From assembly GCA_016791475.1 (NCBI GenBank), contig JAEUWI010000048.1, forward strand, positions 1 through 62,077: DNA of 62,077 nt. Direction: 5' to 3'. The DNA comes from Candidatus Hydrogenedentota bacterium (lineage in GTDB: Bacteria > Hydrogenedentota > Hydrogenedentia > Hydrogenedentales > JAEUWI01). Position numbers and translations under genes: made by a program. Position 1 is the first letter of the stretch. The number at the start of each line of letters is the position of its first letter. Shown here piece after piece: positions 41,958 through 50,120 of the stretch. The notes beneath the pieces were generated by a model. The model had not been told where the DNA came from. It ran no database searches and saw only the letters and a program-made list of their open reading frames with translations.

Positions 41958-43403
41958 TCACTCCTCCGTAAACTGAAACGCGTAGAGCTTTCCGCGGGTC
42001 AGCTTGATGTGCATCTTTATCGGCTTTCCGATCAGCGACGACACATCCGAGTTGCCCTTCCAGTAGATCGTCTGGTCAATGAAGTTGCCGCCGATTTCTT
42101 CACAGTCTTCCAGGGTGAAACCCGGAATCGGCGTGCCCGATTCATCGCGCAGTTCCACAAAGGCCGTCCCCATGGCTCCCGTGTCGATGTTGAGCCGCAG
42201 CTTTTTTCCGGTGAAGGTGAGCACCGGCGTCTCCAACCAGCCGCCCTTGTGATCCGCGTCGATGGAGTAGTAGCCGTCCATGCGCTGCTTGATTGCGCCC
42301 ACACCGCCCAGATTCTCCACGTCATCGTACTCGGCGCGGATGATCAGCCCGTCGTGGGTGCGACCACTGGCGGTGTAATACTGGAACAGATAGTTGCCGC
42401 GCCGCGCGATGCCCTGGGCCATGGTGGCGTACCAGCGATCCCATTCATCGCCCAGGCCGGTGGGGAAGTAGGGCTCGCGGGAGGGGCGGTCCCACTTTAC
42501 GCCGTCGCGGCTGACCGCAAGCTGAATCTCCAGCACACCGAAGTCCTCCCACTGGCCGGGTGCCTTGGGCCGCAAGAAGGGCTGGCGACTGGGCATGAAG
42601 TGGCGGAAGGGGGCCAGGGCCATGAGGTAGGTGTTCTGGGCCCAGGGGTAAATCGTAGCCGAGTTGTAGTAGAAATCCGAATAGGGGTCGTCTTCCGCAT
42701 CCGTTTCCAGAATGGTCGCTGAATTCGCAGGTGTGAGGAGCCAGTCGTCCTTGTCGGTCTTGGTGTAAGGCCAGGGCTTCAGCGGATCGTCGGTAACGAT
42801 GCGGGTGATGCGCCGCTCATTCTCCGCATCCCGCTCCAGCACGCGCGTGTAGATTACGTAGGAGCCGATTCGATCGTCCCAGAGCACGATTGGGGGATTG
42901 TCGCAGTAGAAAGGGAGCACCTGGCCCACCTCGGTGAAACTCAGACCGTCGGCGGAGTAGGCCGCCTGCACACCGTGTTTCGCGGTGTCGAAGGGCGTGT
43001 CGAGGGTCAGGTAGAACATCTTGTAGCGCTTGGCGGGGTCTTGCTCGTGGGTGTCCAGAAGCAGCGTCGGGAAGATGCCCCGCCCGATGGATTTGCCCGT
43101 GTGGGTGAAATGGAGGCCGTCGTCGCTCTCGTATATCGTGAGGGAATCGGCGCCGATGTAGAGGCGCACCTTGCCTCCCTCCTCCATGACCTGGTTCACG
43201 TGGCCGTGGATGCGGTTCCCGTTCTGATCCAGCAGGGGACCGATCTTCTGGCCCTGATTCATCCGCCGGTGGGTGTTTTCCGAGGCTGCGATGAAGCGGT
43301 CGTCGAAGAAGAGCTGCTTCTGATTGCCCACGGGGATGGGTTCGGGGAAGGCTCTGGGGGAGAGGATGGCGATGAGGCAGGCCACTAAGAGGGTGGGGCG
43401 CAT
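41958..43403 (-). CDS. Exported five-bladed beta-propeller (GH43/GH32-like) protein
   Basis: A 481-residue protein with a signal peptide (TLLVACLIAILSPRAFPEP). Repeated YxSxDGxxF/W-type strands (YESDDGLHFTHTGKS, YSADGLSFTEVGQV, AVSRDGVKWDRPSREP) are typical of five-bladed propellers of the GH43/GH32/sialidase-like superfamily. QKQLFFDDRFIA near the start resembles exported hypothetical proteins of PVC-type bacteria annotated as glycosyl-hydrolase-like. The last 110 residues form a beta-sandwich-like tail. Catalytic acids cannot be assigned, so enzymatic activity is unproven. AGGAG before ATG 43403 supports the start. It converges with the aroK-aroC fusion. Confidence 0.78.
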   Translation of the reverse strand: MRPTLLVACLIAILSPRAFPEPIPVGNQKQLFFDDRFIAASENTHRRMNQGQKIGPLLDQNGNRIHGHVNQVMEEGGKVRLYIGADSLTIYESDDGLHFTHTGKSIGRGIFPTLLLDTHEQDPAKRYKMFYLTLDTPFDTAKHGVQAAYSADGLSFTEVGQVLPFYCDNPPIVLWDDRIGSYVIYTRVLERDAENERRITRIVTDDPLKPWPYTKTDKDDWLLTPANSATILETDAEDDPYSDFYYNSATIYPWAQNTYLMALAPFRHFMPSRQPFLRPKAPGQWEDFGVLEIQLAVSRDGVKWDRPSREPYFPTGLGDEWDRWYATMAQGIARRGNYLFQYYTASGRTHDGLIIRAEYDDVENLGGVGAIKQRMDGYYSIDADHKGGWLETPVLTFTGKKLRLNIDTGAMGTAFVELRDESGTPIPGFTLEDCEEIGGNFIDQTIYWKGNSDVSSLIGKPIKMHIKLTRGKLYAFQFTEE

Positions 43404-43488
43404 GGGTACTCCTGGGTGGTGAGGACGGGCGATTGAACATTTCTTAAGCATGATACTCATTGGACTCATAAAGTTGCATGGTGGTGGT

Positions 43489-43548
43489 GGGTCATATGGG
43501 TCTTATGGGTCTTGGCGGATCCACCCATTTAGACCTGTAAGACCCATT
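43489..43548. repeat. Inverted short-word repeat (gggtctta)
   Basis: Left arm gggtcatatgggtcttatgg and right arm acctgtaagacccat are imperfect reverse complements around a short loop. The word is the complement of the ccataagac units at 1-76, linking the two ends of the window. Confidence 0.75.
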
Positions 43549-43723
43549 CTTTCCCCCGGGCTCGCTCCTGAGCCCCCGTTGCCCCCCGGCCACCCACAGG
43601 CTCCCACACAAGACACCCCTGCCAGTCTTGTGGTATTTGACAGACTTGCCACTATATGTAGTGGTGCTGTGGTAAACACCTCACACTTCGGCCCATTTTT
43701 GCAGGTTCCGTTGTGTTTTTGTG

Positions 43724-43778
43724 TTGACTTGGTGGGTGAGTAGTGGTAAATTGTGGGTGGTAAGGGTTAAATCGTGGG
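43724..43778 (+). promoter_or_regulatory. dcw-cluster promoter with MraZ-type GTGGG boxes
   Basis: TTGACT (43724-43729), a 17-base spacer and TAAATT (43747-43752) form the promoter. GTGGG or GTGGT words begin at 43732, 43743, 43753 and 43774, most of them 10-11 bases apart, with a partial GGG between the last two. MraZ proteins bind direct repeats of this kind, so mraZ is probably autoregulated here. The region 43404-43723 has no gene, only the repeat above and a ccacta/tagtgg hairpin (43649-43664). Confidence 0.72.
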
Positions 43779-43789
43779 AAAGACCAATC

Positions 43790-44278
43790 GTGTATTACGG
43801 TGAATCACAGACAGCCATCGACGACAAGGGACGGATCACCGTCCCCCAGCAGTTTCGTCAGGTGATGGAAGTCCATGATCACGACACGTGGTTCATGACC
43901 CGCGGCTTTGACGGCGCGATTTTCCTGTTTGAGAAGTCGCAGTGGGAAAAGTTGAAAGACCTCGGAAGCGGCCATAGCCCCCTCGACCCGCGGATGCTCG
44001 ATTTCCGCCGGATGTTTCTGGGCAGTGCCGCGAAAGTGAAGCTGGACAAGGCCGGGCGCCTCGCGGTGCCGGCCCTCCTGCGGGAATACGCGGGCCTGCA
44101 AAAGGACAGCGTCTTACTGGGCGTAGAAGACCACCTGGAGCTCTGGAGCAAAGAAGGTTGGTGTACCTTCCAGCAGCAGCAGATGGCGAGTTATAAGCAA
44201 ATGGCCGCGGAATTGTTCGCCGCGGCGAAGTCCGGGAACGGAAAAACAGAAGGAGCGGAGCGGGATGTTGACCATTGA
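43790..44278 (+). CDS. mraZ: Transcriptional regulator MraZ
   Basis: About 162 residues with two AbrB-like MraZ halves: YYGESQTAIDDKGRITVPQQ, the motif DxKGR in the first, and AAKVKLDKAGRLAVPALLRE in the second. A C-terminal tail of about 20 residues beyond the usual end is Lys/Gly/Glu-rich. Start: GTG 43790, which gives the conserved opening, with GGGAAAG as ribosome-binding site; longer frames would overlap the promoter boxes. MraZ leads and represses the division/cell-wall cluster in many bacteria. Its end overlaps the STAS gene by 14 bases. Confidence 0.9.
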   Translation: MYYGESQTAIDDKGRITVPQQFRQVMEVHDHDTWFMTRGFDGAIFLFEKSQWEKLKDLGSGHSPLDPRMLDFRRMFLGSAAKVKLDKAGRLAVPALLREYAGLQKDSVLLGVEDHLELWSKEGWCTFQQQQMASYKQMAAELFAAAKSGNGKTEGAERDVDH

Positions 44279-44612
44279 TAAATTTGAGAACGGTCTGGTC
44301 ACGGTATTGCGCCTCGACGGCGATATCGACGAGGACGGCATGAACGTGCTGCGCCTGAGCCTCATGGAGTGCATCCAGGCCCAGCGCTGCCACGTGGTCG
44401 TGAATCTTTCCCAGGTGAAGTTCGTCAGCTACATGGGCGTTGGTGTGCTCGTGGAGCGCCTGCGCCAGTTGCGCGCGGTTAAGGGCGATCTGAAGCTGAC
44501 GGGTGTGAATCTCTACACGGAGCGTCTTTTCCGTATGGTCGGAATCACGAATGTGTTTGAGACTTTCGCCACGGAAGCCCAGGCGGTTCAGTCCTACGCC
44601 GAAGCGGCCTGA
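44265..44612 (+). CDS. STAS-domain protein (anti-sigma-factor antagonist-like) inserted in the dcw cluster
   Basis: A 115-residue single STAS domain: VTVLRLDGDIDEDGMNVLRL, CHVVVNLSQVKFVSYMGVGV and LKLTGVNLYTERLFRMVGI. The serine of FVSYMGVG occupies the usual phosphorylation position of SpoIIAA/RsbV-type proteins. Such proteins are switched by kinases and by PP2C phosphatases such as the SpoIIE-type enzyme at 12096. Position inside the dcw cluster, overlapping mraZ and preceding rsmH, is unusual and suggests a link between partner switching and cell division or wall synthesis. No cognate kinase is visible nearby. Confidence 0.88.
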   Translation: MLTIDKFENGLVTVLRLDGDIDEDGMNVLRLSLMECIQAQRCHVVVNLSQVKFVSYMGVGVLVERLRQLRAVKGDLKLTGVNLYTERLFRMVGITNVFETFATEAQAVQSYAEAA

Positions 44613-44692
44613 TCCGGGTCCTTCGCAACGCTTTTCCAGGGAGGAGCGTATTCCACACGGATGTGGCGTTGTAATCCCGAGAGGATGGCCAG

Positions 44693-45610
44693 GTGCTTCA
44701 TATCCCCGTCATGGCCGATGAGGCCCTGCACTGGTTGTCGGTTCGTCCCGACGGTGTGTACGTGGACGGAACGGCGGGTGCGGGTGGACATTCCTCGCTG
44801 ATTGCGGCGCGCCTTTCGGGCGGCAGGCTGCTGGCTCTGGATCGGGATCCGTCGGCGGTGGTGCTTGCGGGCGAGCGGTTGCGCGAATTTCCCTGCGCGA
44901 CGGTGCATCACGCGAACTACGCCGAACTGGCGTCCGTGCTGGCGGTGGCGGGAATTGACGGTGTGGACGGCGTGCTCATCGACGCGGGTTGTTCCAGCAT
45001 GCAGATCGACACGGCGGGTAGAGGCTTCTCCTTTCAGGAAAACGGCCCCCTCGACATGCGGATGAACCCGGAAGCTGGCGAGCCCGCGGCCGCGCTCCTG
45101 CGGCGCTGGTCCCGCGAGGAAGTCGAGAGCATACTGCGTGACTATGGCGATGTGGGCCCCGCGGGACGGATCGCGACGGCGATTAAGGAGGCCGCCTTCG
45201 GTGGCCGTCTTGAAACGACCCATGATCTTGTGGCGGCGGTGAAGGCGGCGCTCCCCTTTCTATCGGAAACGCCGGAAGAGGTCCGAACGGTCTTCCAGGC
45301 GATTCGCATCGCGGTGAACGATGAGCTCGCGGGATTGCGCCGGGGGGTGGAGGCGGCGATCGACTGTTTAAATCCGGGCGGCCGACTGGTGGTGATTGCA
45401 TTTCACTCGGGTGAAGATCGGATCGTGAAGCAGGTGATGCGGGAGGCCTCCCGCAAGCGCCATACGCTCCATCCGGACGGACGGGTGAAGGCCACGGAAG
45501 CGGCCCGATTGAAAGTATTAACCCCGGGGCCCGTGGAAGCGGGCGCGGGGGAGTGTGCGCGCAATCCACGCGCGAAAAGTGCCCGGCTCCGAGCCGGGGA
45601 GCGGTGTTGA
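44693..45610 (+). CDS. rsmH: 16S rRNA (cytosine(1402)-N4)-methyltransferase
   Basis: A 305-residue SAM-dependent methyltransferase. HIPVMADEALHWL opens the protein, VDGTAGAGGHSSLI binds SAM, and DAGCSSMQIDTAGRGFSFQ, GPLDMRMN, VFQAIRIAVNDELAGLRRG and VIAFHSGEDRIVK are family signatures. The last replaces the more usual SFHSLEDR. It methylates N4 of C1402 in 16S rRNA. A GTG start at 44693 follows a GAGAGGA-type site. The stop lies 20 bases before the ftsL-like start. Confidence 0.93.
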   Translation: MLHIPVMADEALHWLSVRPDGVYVDGTAGAGGHSSLIAARLSGGRLLALDRDPSAVVLAGERLREFPCATVHHANYAELASVLAVAGIDGVDGVLIDAGCSSMQIDTAGRGFSFQENGPLDMRMNPEAGEPAAALLRRWSREEVESILRDYGDVGPAGRIATAIKEAAFGGRLETTHDLVAAVKAALPFLSETPEEVRTVFQAIRIAVNDELAGLRRGVEAAIDCLNPGGRLVVIAFHSGEDRIVKQVMREASRKRHTLHPDGRVKATEAARLKVLTPGPVEAGAGECARNPRAKSARLRAGERC

Positions 45611-45630
45611 GCGCCGCGGAAAGAGGCATC

Positions 45631-46302
45631 ATGAAACGATCGACCATGAAGAAACAGCGCCGGGTGTTGCGGGGTTGGGTCAAGTGGGTGCCCGTGGTGG
45701 CGATTCCCTTCTCCATTCTCTTCTTCCACACCTGGCTGAACATCCAGATTCTGCGCGCCGACTACGTGCTGCGCGAGCTCGACGGTGAAGCCCGGGAGTG
45801 GGCGGATCGCCTCAACCATACCGGCGTTGCCGAGACCATCCACGAAGATCCCGCCATGCTCGCCGAGCAGGCCGAGCAACTCGCATTTGTGCAGCCCAGC
45901 CCAGGCCAGCGCGAGATTATTTACTTCGATCCCAACGTTCCTCTGGTCGCCCCGGAAGACGCCAACATCGCCGTCGCCCAACGCGAAGGCGGGAGCGAGT
46001 CCAACCCCGTGGCGACCGAGTCGCTGAGCGATCAGTCGATACCCGTCCCCGCGCCGCCGGTGGAGGGCGCATATTCCGCGACCTTGGACGAAGAGCCCGC
46101 CATCGAGCTCCCCGCGGTGGAATCGGTGTCGGCGGTATCACCGGCCAACATTCCCGAGGCGGTGTTCCCGGCGGCGGTTCCGGTCGCGCAGGAAGCGGCG
46201 GAGACCGTAGTCACCGGCGCGGCACTGGAAACCCCGGAAGCGCCTGCGGTCGAGGAGGTAGTGGATCTCGAGTCGGCCATGGAGTCCCTGGAGTCGCTTT
46301 GA
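45631..46302 (+). CDS. ftsL: FtsL-like division protein with a long C-terminal extension
   Basis: A 223-residue protein at the usual ftsL position between rsmH and ftsI. A basic N-terminus (KRSTMKKQRRVLRG), one membrane helix (WVPVVAIPFSILFFHTWL) and a short helix (LRADYVLRELDGEAREWADR) lead to LAEQAEQLAFVQPSPGQREI, matching FtsL-type coiled-coil proteins. The final 120 residues are a low-complexity Pro/Ala/Val/Glu-rich periplasmic tail absent from typical 80-120-residue FtsL. They end in LESAMESLESL, reminiscent of LMLAMEDQMESLDGLE in the next protein. AAAGAGG precedes the ATG. Assignment rests on position and topology as well as sequence. Confidence 0.72.
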   Translation: MKRSTMKKQRRVLRGWVKWVPVVAIPFSILFFHTWLNIQILRADYVLRELDGEAREWADRLNHTGVAETIHEDPAMLAEQAEQLAFVQPSPGQREIIYFDPNVPLVAPEDANIAVAQREGGSESNPVATESLSDQSIPVPAPPVEGAYSATLDEEPAIELPAVESVSAVSPANIPEAVFPAAVPVAQEAAETVVTGAALETPEAPAVEEVVDLESAMESLESL

Positions 46303-46417
46303 GGTCCGCCGGCGAGCGCGGCTGGCGCCGATGAATGGCCGGAGCATCCGAATTCGCCGCGCGATGGAATGAGTAAGAACCGGGCCGCACACCGCGCCCG
46401 AAGTTGGGAGCAAGGTC

Positions 46418-48667
46418 ATGTTCAGGTCGAGATCGGGCGCTAAGAAAGAAGAGCTGTCCCCCTATGGGGAGCGATTAAATCCCCACCAGCAGCGCAGCGC
46501 GCGCCTCATGATGACGGCCTTTCTGGCCGTCTTTGCCGTTATCGCCCTGCGCCTTCATTTCGTTCACCTGATCCCCAACAAGGCCCTGAACGTGGAGGAG
46601 GCGAAGCACATCGGCGAGGTGACGCTTCGCGAGCCCCGGGGCGAAATCTACGACCGCAACGCGATCCGTCTCGCGACCAACAAGAGCGTGCCCTCGCTCT
46701 GGGTGGACTGCACCACGCTGGAGGATCCCGCCGCCTTCGCCGCCGCCGTGGCCTCCCCCCTCGGCCTCGAAGCCGGAGAACTGACCCGGCGCCTCAACGA
46801 GCGCACGCCCGACGGCAAGCTGTACAAATTCAAGTGGGTCAAGCGCTGGGTTACCGAGCCGGCGGAAGAGGCCGCGCTGGCCGACCTGCTGGTGGAGTGG
46901 GAGAAGATCCTCCACGTGCGTTACGAGTCCCTGCGCCACTATCCCCAGCGGACCGCGGCCGCCCAACTGCTCGGCTTCGTGAATCGCAACGACGAGGCCT
47001 CCGAAGGGGTGGAGCTGAGCTACGACAAGCACCTGAGCAGCGAGCAGGGCGTCTACCGCGCGCGCACGGATACGGCCCGGCGCCTGCTGGAATCGCGTGT
47101 GCTTGAGTACACGCCCGCCCGGGCCGGTGAGGCGCTCCAGCTCACGCTGGACGTAAACATCCAGCATCACCTGGAGGAAGTGATCGACCAGCGACTGATC
47201 GACTGCAAGGCATCCAAGGGTATGGGGATCCTCATGAATCCCCACACGGGTGAGATCCTCGCCATGGCGACACGCCCGGCCTACGATCCGAACTTCTACG
47301 AATCCTACACCGACGAACAGCGAAAAAACATCGCCATCGTGGACGTGTTCGAGCCCGGATCGGCCTTCAAGATCGTGGCGGCGGCCGCGGCGCTTGAGGA
47401 GGGCCTGATCACGCGCAAGACGATGATCAACTGCGAGAATGGCGGTTTCAATCCCTATGGGCACTATATCAAGGACCACCACCCGCTCGGGGTGGAACCC
47501 TTTGAGCACTGCTTCGCGGAATCCAGCAACGTAGCCATTATCAAGGTGGCCAAAATGGTGGGTCCGGAGCGTTTCGAGCAATGGATCCGGGCCTTCGGAT
47601 TCGGCCAGCGCACCAGCCGGGACTTTCCGGCCGGCGCCGAGAGCCCCGGCATCTTCCGCCCGCGCAAGCAGTGGAACGGCCTGTCGATGGGCTCGCTGCC
47701 CATGGGGCAGGAAATAGCCGTAACCATGCCCCAGCTCGCCCGCGCCTTCTCGGTCATCGCCAACGGCGGCTATCTGGTCGAGCCCTACTTCGTGGAGCGG
47801 GCTATTGCCAAGGACGGCACGGAAACCTACAAGCACCAGCAGGATACGCGGAAGCGCGTTATTTCGGAAGAAACCGCGAAGACCATGCGTGAATTGCTGA
47901 ACTTTGCGGTGCAGACCGGCACGGGTGACGACGCCGCCATCGCGGAGTACGACGTGGGCGGCAAGACGGGCACCGCCCAGATGGCAAGCGCCACGGGTCG
48001 GGGCTACGACAAGGACCGCTATACCACGGTGTTTGCCGGTCTCGCCCCCATCAACAACCCGAAGCTCGTCTGCGTGATCGTTATCAAAGAACCCATGATC
48101 GCCCGCAACTTCCGCTATGGTGGTTACGTCTGTGGACCCGTGTTCAAGGACGTGGTGCGCGACGCGCTGGTGCGATTGAACGTTCCGGCGGATCATCCTC
48201 CTGAAGCGGGGGAAGAGGTGAAAGTGGCCAGGGCGATGCCCGTGCCCACCGCTGCGGAGGCGGCCGCCGCGGAGGAAGTTCTCCCCGTCGACGGCGATAC
48301 CGTGGTGGAACGGCTGAGCGAGGAAGAGATCGAATCGCTCATGCTGGCGATGGAAGATCAGATGGAAAGCCTCGACGGACTGGAACTAACCGCGCCAACC
48401 GGGGATGTACAGGCTGGAGATCCCGTCCTGCCCGATCTCACGGGTCTGACAAAGCGCCAGGTGTATGAAAAGCTTCAGGCTCTCGGTCTGCCGTGGGACC
48501 CCCGGGGTTCCGGTCGGGTCGTTTCCCAAAGCCCCGCGCCGGGTACGCCCGCGAGCCCGGGCACGCTGTGCGTGGTGGATTTCGCCCGAGGTCCGCTGGA
48601 AGTGGCCGAGATGGACGAATCAAGTGACGCGTCGAAAGCATCGGAAAAAGTGAATGACCAGTCATGA
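46418..48667 (+). CDS. ftsI: Division-type peptidoglycan transpeptidase (PBP2/FtsI) with a PASTA domain
   Basis: A 749-residue class B penicillin-binding protein. A cytoplasmic tail, one membrane anchor (MMTAFLAVFAVIALRLHF) and the PBP dimerisation domain (LREPRGEIYDRNAIRLATN) precede the transpeptidase. Catalytic motifs are SAFK (FEPGSAFKIVAA), SSN (FAESSNVAIIK) and KTGT (VGGKTGTAQ). After a Glu-rich linker the C-terminus bears one PASTA domain (LPDLTGLTKRQVYEKLQALG). It cross-links septal peptidoglycan, partnered by FtsW (54337). Its stop overlaps the murE start by 14 bases. Confidence 0.93.
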   Translation: MFRSRSGAKKEELSPYGERLNPHQQRSARLMMTAFLAVFAVIALRLHFVHLIPNKALNVEEAKHIGEVTLREPRGEIYDRNAIRLATNKSVPSLWVDCTTLEDPAAFAAAVASPLGLEAGELTRRLNERTPDGKLYKFKWVKRWVTEPAEEAALADLLVEWEKILHVRYESLRHYPQRTAAAQLLGFVNRNDEASEGVELSYDKHLSSEQGVYRARTDTARRLLESRVLEYTPARAGEALQLTLDVNIQHHLEEVIDQRLIDCKASKGMGILMNPHTGEILAMATRPAYDPNFYESYTDEQRKNIAIVDVFEPGSAFKIVAAAAALEEGLITRKTMINCENGGFNPYGHYIKDHHPLGVEPFEHCFAESSNVAIIKVAKMVGPERFEQWIRAFGFGQRTSRDFPAGAESPGIFRPRKQWNGLSMGSLPMGQEIAVTMPQLARAFSVIANGGYLVEPYFVERAIAKDGTETYKHQQDTRKRVISEETAKTMRELLNFAVQTGTGDDAAIAEYDVGGKTGTAQMASATGRGYDKDRYTTVFAGLAPINNPKLVCVIVIKEPMIARNFRYGGYVCGPVFKDVVRDALVRLNVPADHPPEAGEEVKVARAMPVPTAAEAAAAEEVLPVDGDTVVERLSEEEIESLMLAMEDQMESLDGLELTAPTGDVQAGDPVLPDLTGLTKRQVYEKLQALGLPWDPRGSGRVVSQSPAPGTPASPGTLCVVDFARGPLEVAEMDESSDASKASEKVNDQS

Positions 48668-50120
48668 CCTATGCGAAATTCTGGGCCTGCCCGCGGGCGG
48701 AGTCCCGGACTTTGTCGCGCTGGGCATCGCTGAAGACTCGCGCAAGGTCGTTCCCGGCGATCTGTTTATTGCGGTTTCGGGCGAGAAGGTGGACGGCCAC
48801 GCCTTCGCCGCCGCCGCGGCCACTTCGGGCGCCGTGGCCATCCTGGGGAATCGCGCCGGACTGAACGCCCTCGAAAATCTTCCCTATCTGTATGTGGAGA
48901 ACCCGCGCCGCGCCGCCGCGTTGATTGCCCACAAACTCGCGGGCGACCCCACGGCCCATCTGGCGGTGATCGGTATTACCGGAACGAACGGCAAGTCCAG
49001 CACGGCTCTGCTCACCCAATCCATTTTTCACCATGCCGGCCGCCCGGCGAGCAACTACGGCACCCTGGGCTACGAGATCGGCGGGACCATGCACCACGCG
49101 GATCACACGACGCCTTTTGGTCATGAGCTTGCCCGTCTGTTCAAGCAATCCGTGGATGCCGGGGACATCCATGTGGTCATGGAAGTCAGTTCCCACGCGC
49201 TGGATCAGGAGCGCGTCGCGGGCATTCATTTTCGCGGTGCCGCGTTCACGAATTTGACCCAGGACCACCTCGATTATCACGCGACCATGGAGGCCTACCG
49301 GGACGCCAAGCTGAAGCTCTTTCGGCGCCTTTCCGGCGACGACGCCTTTGCCGTGATCAACTTTGCGGATCCGGCTGCCCCTCATTTTCTGGCGGCCTCC
49401 GCCGTCCGCACCATCACCTTCGGCGAGGGCGGCGCCATTCAAGCCAAAGACATACGCCTCGGCATGGGAAAGACCCGCTTCACCCTCTCGACCCCCGAGT
49501 GCGGCCGGGAAGTATCAATTAACCTGCTCGGACTGCACAACGTGCAGAACGCGCTCTGCGCCGCGTCCATCGCCTACGGCATGCGCCTCGATCTGGAGGC
49601 CATCGCCACGGGTCTCGAAAAGGTCGCGCGCGTGCCGGGTCGCTTCGACGCCGTGGATTGCGGCCAGGATTATTACGTGATTGTGGACTACGCCCACACG
49701 GAAGACGGGCTGAAGAATGTCTTGGAGGCCGCGCGCGCCCTTTGCAAAGGAAAAATCATCACCGTTTTTGGCTGCGGTGGCGATCGGGATCGGGGCAAGC
49801 GCCCGAAGATGGGGAAGATGGCGGGTACCTTAAGCGACTATTGCGTGCTGACCTCGGACAATCCCCGGAGCGAGGACCCCCATCGGATTCTCCTTGACGT
49901 GGAAGTGGGCTTGCAGCGCGCCGGAAGAAGTAAAGAAGAGGACTACGTGGTCATTGAAAACCGTGAGGAAGCGATCCGCCATGCCATCGGGCGGGCGAAA
50001 CAGGGCGATCTGGTCATGATCGCGGGCAAGGGCCACGAGGACTACCAGATCCTGGCCGACAAGACGATTCACTTTGATGATCGGGAAGTCGCGGCCGCGG
50101 CCATCGGGGCGCGGGGCTGA
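48654..50120 (+). CDS. murE: UDP-MurNAc-tripeptide synthetase (meso-DAP-adding)
   Basis: A 488-residue Mur ligase. VIGITGTNGKSSTALL is the ATP loop; EVSSHALDQERV and FTNLTQDHLDYH are central-domain motifs. The C-terminal TSDNPRSEDP contains DNPR, the motif of enzymes that add meso-diaminopimelate rather than lysine. It therefore indicates DAP-type peptidoglycan. Start overlaps the ftsI stop, and the TGATG junction couples it to murF. Confidence 0.93.
   Translation: MTSHDLCEILGLPAGGVPDFVALGIAEDSRKVVPGDLFIAVSGEKVDGHAFAAAAATSGAVAILGNRAGLNALENLPYLYVENPRRAAALIAHKLAGDPTAHLAVIGITGTNGKSSTALLTQSIFHHAGRPASNYGTLGYEIGGTMHHADHTTPFGHELARLFKQSVDAGDIHVVMEVSSHALDQERVAGIHFRGAAFTNLTQDHLDYHATMEAYRDAKLKLFRRLSGDDAFAVINFADPAAPHFLAASAVRTITFGEGGAIQAKDIRLGMGKTRFTLSTPECGREVSINLLGLHNVQNALCAASIAYGMRLDLEAIATGLEKVARVPGRFDAVDCGQDYYVIVDYAHTEDGLKNVLEAARALCKGKIITVFGCGGDRDRGKRPKMGKMAGTLSDYCVLTSDNPRSEDPHRILLDVEVGLQRAGRSKEEDYVVIENREEAIRHAIGRAKQGDLVMIAGKGHEDYQILADKTIHFDDREVAAAAIGARG

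Noticed and set aside
46475-48196. Long antisense frame opposite ftsI (573 codons)
   Set aside because: The forward frame has all transpeptidase motifs; the antisense product has none.
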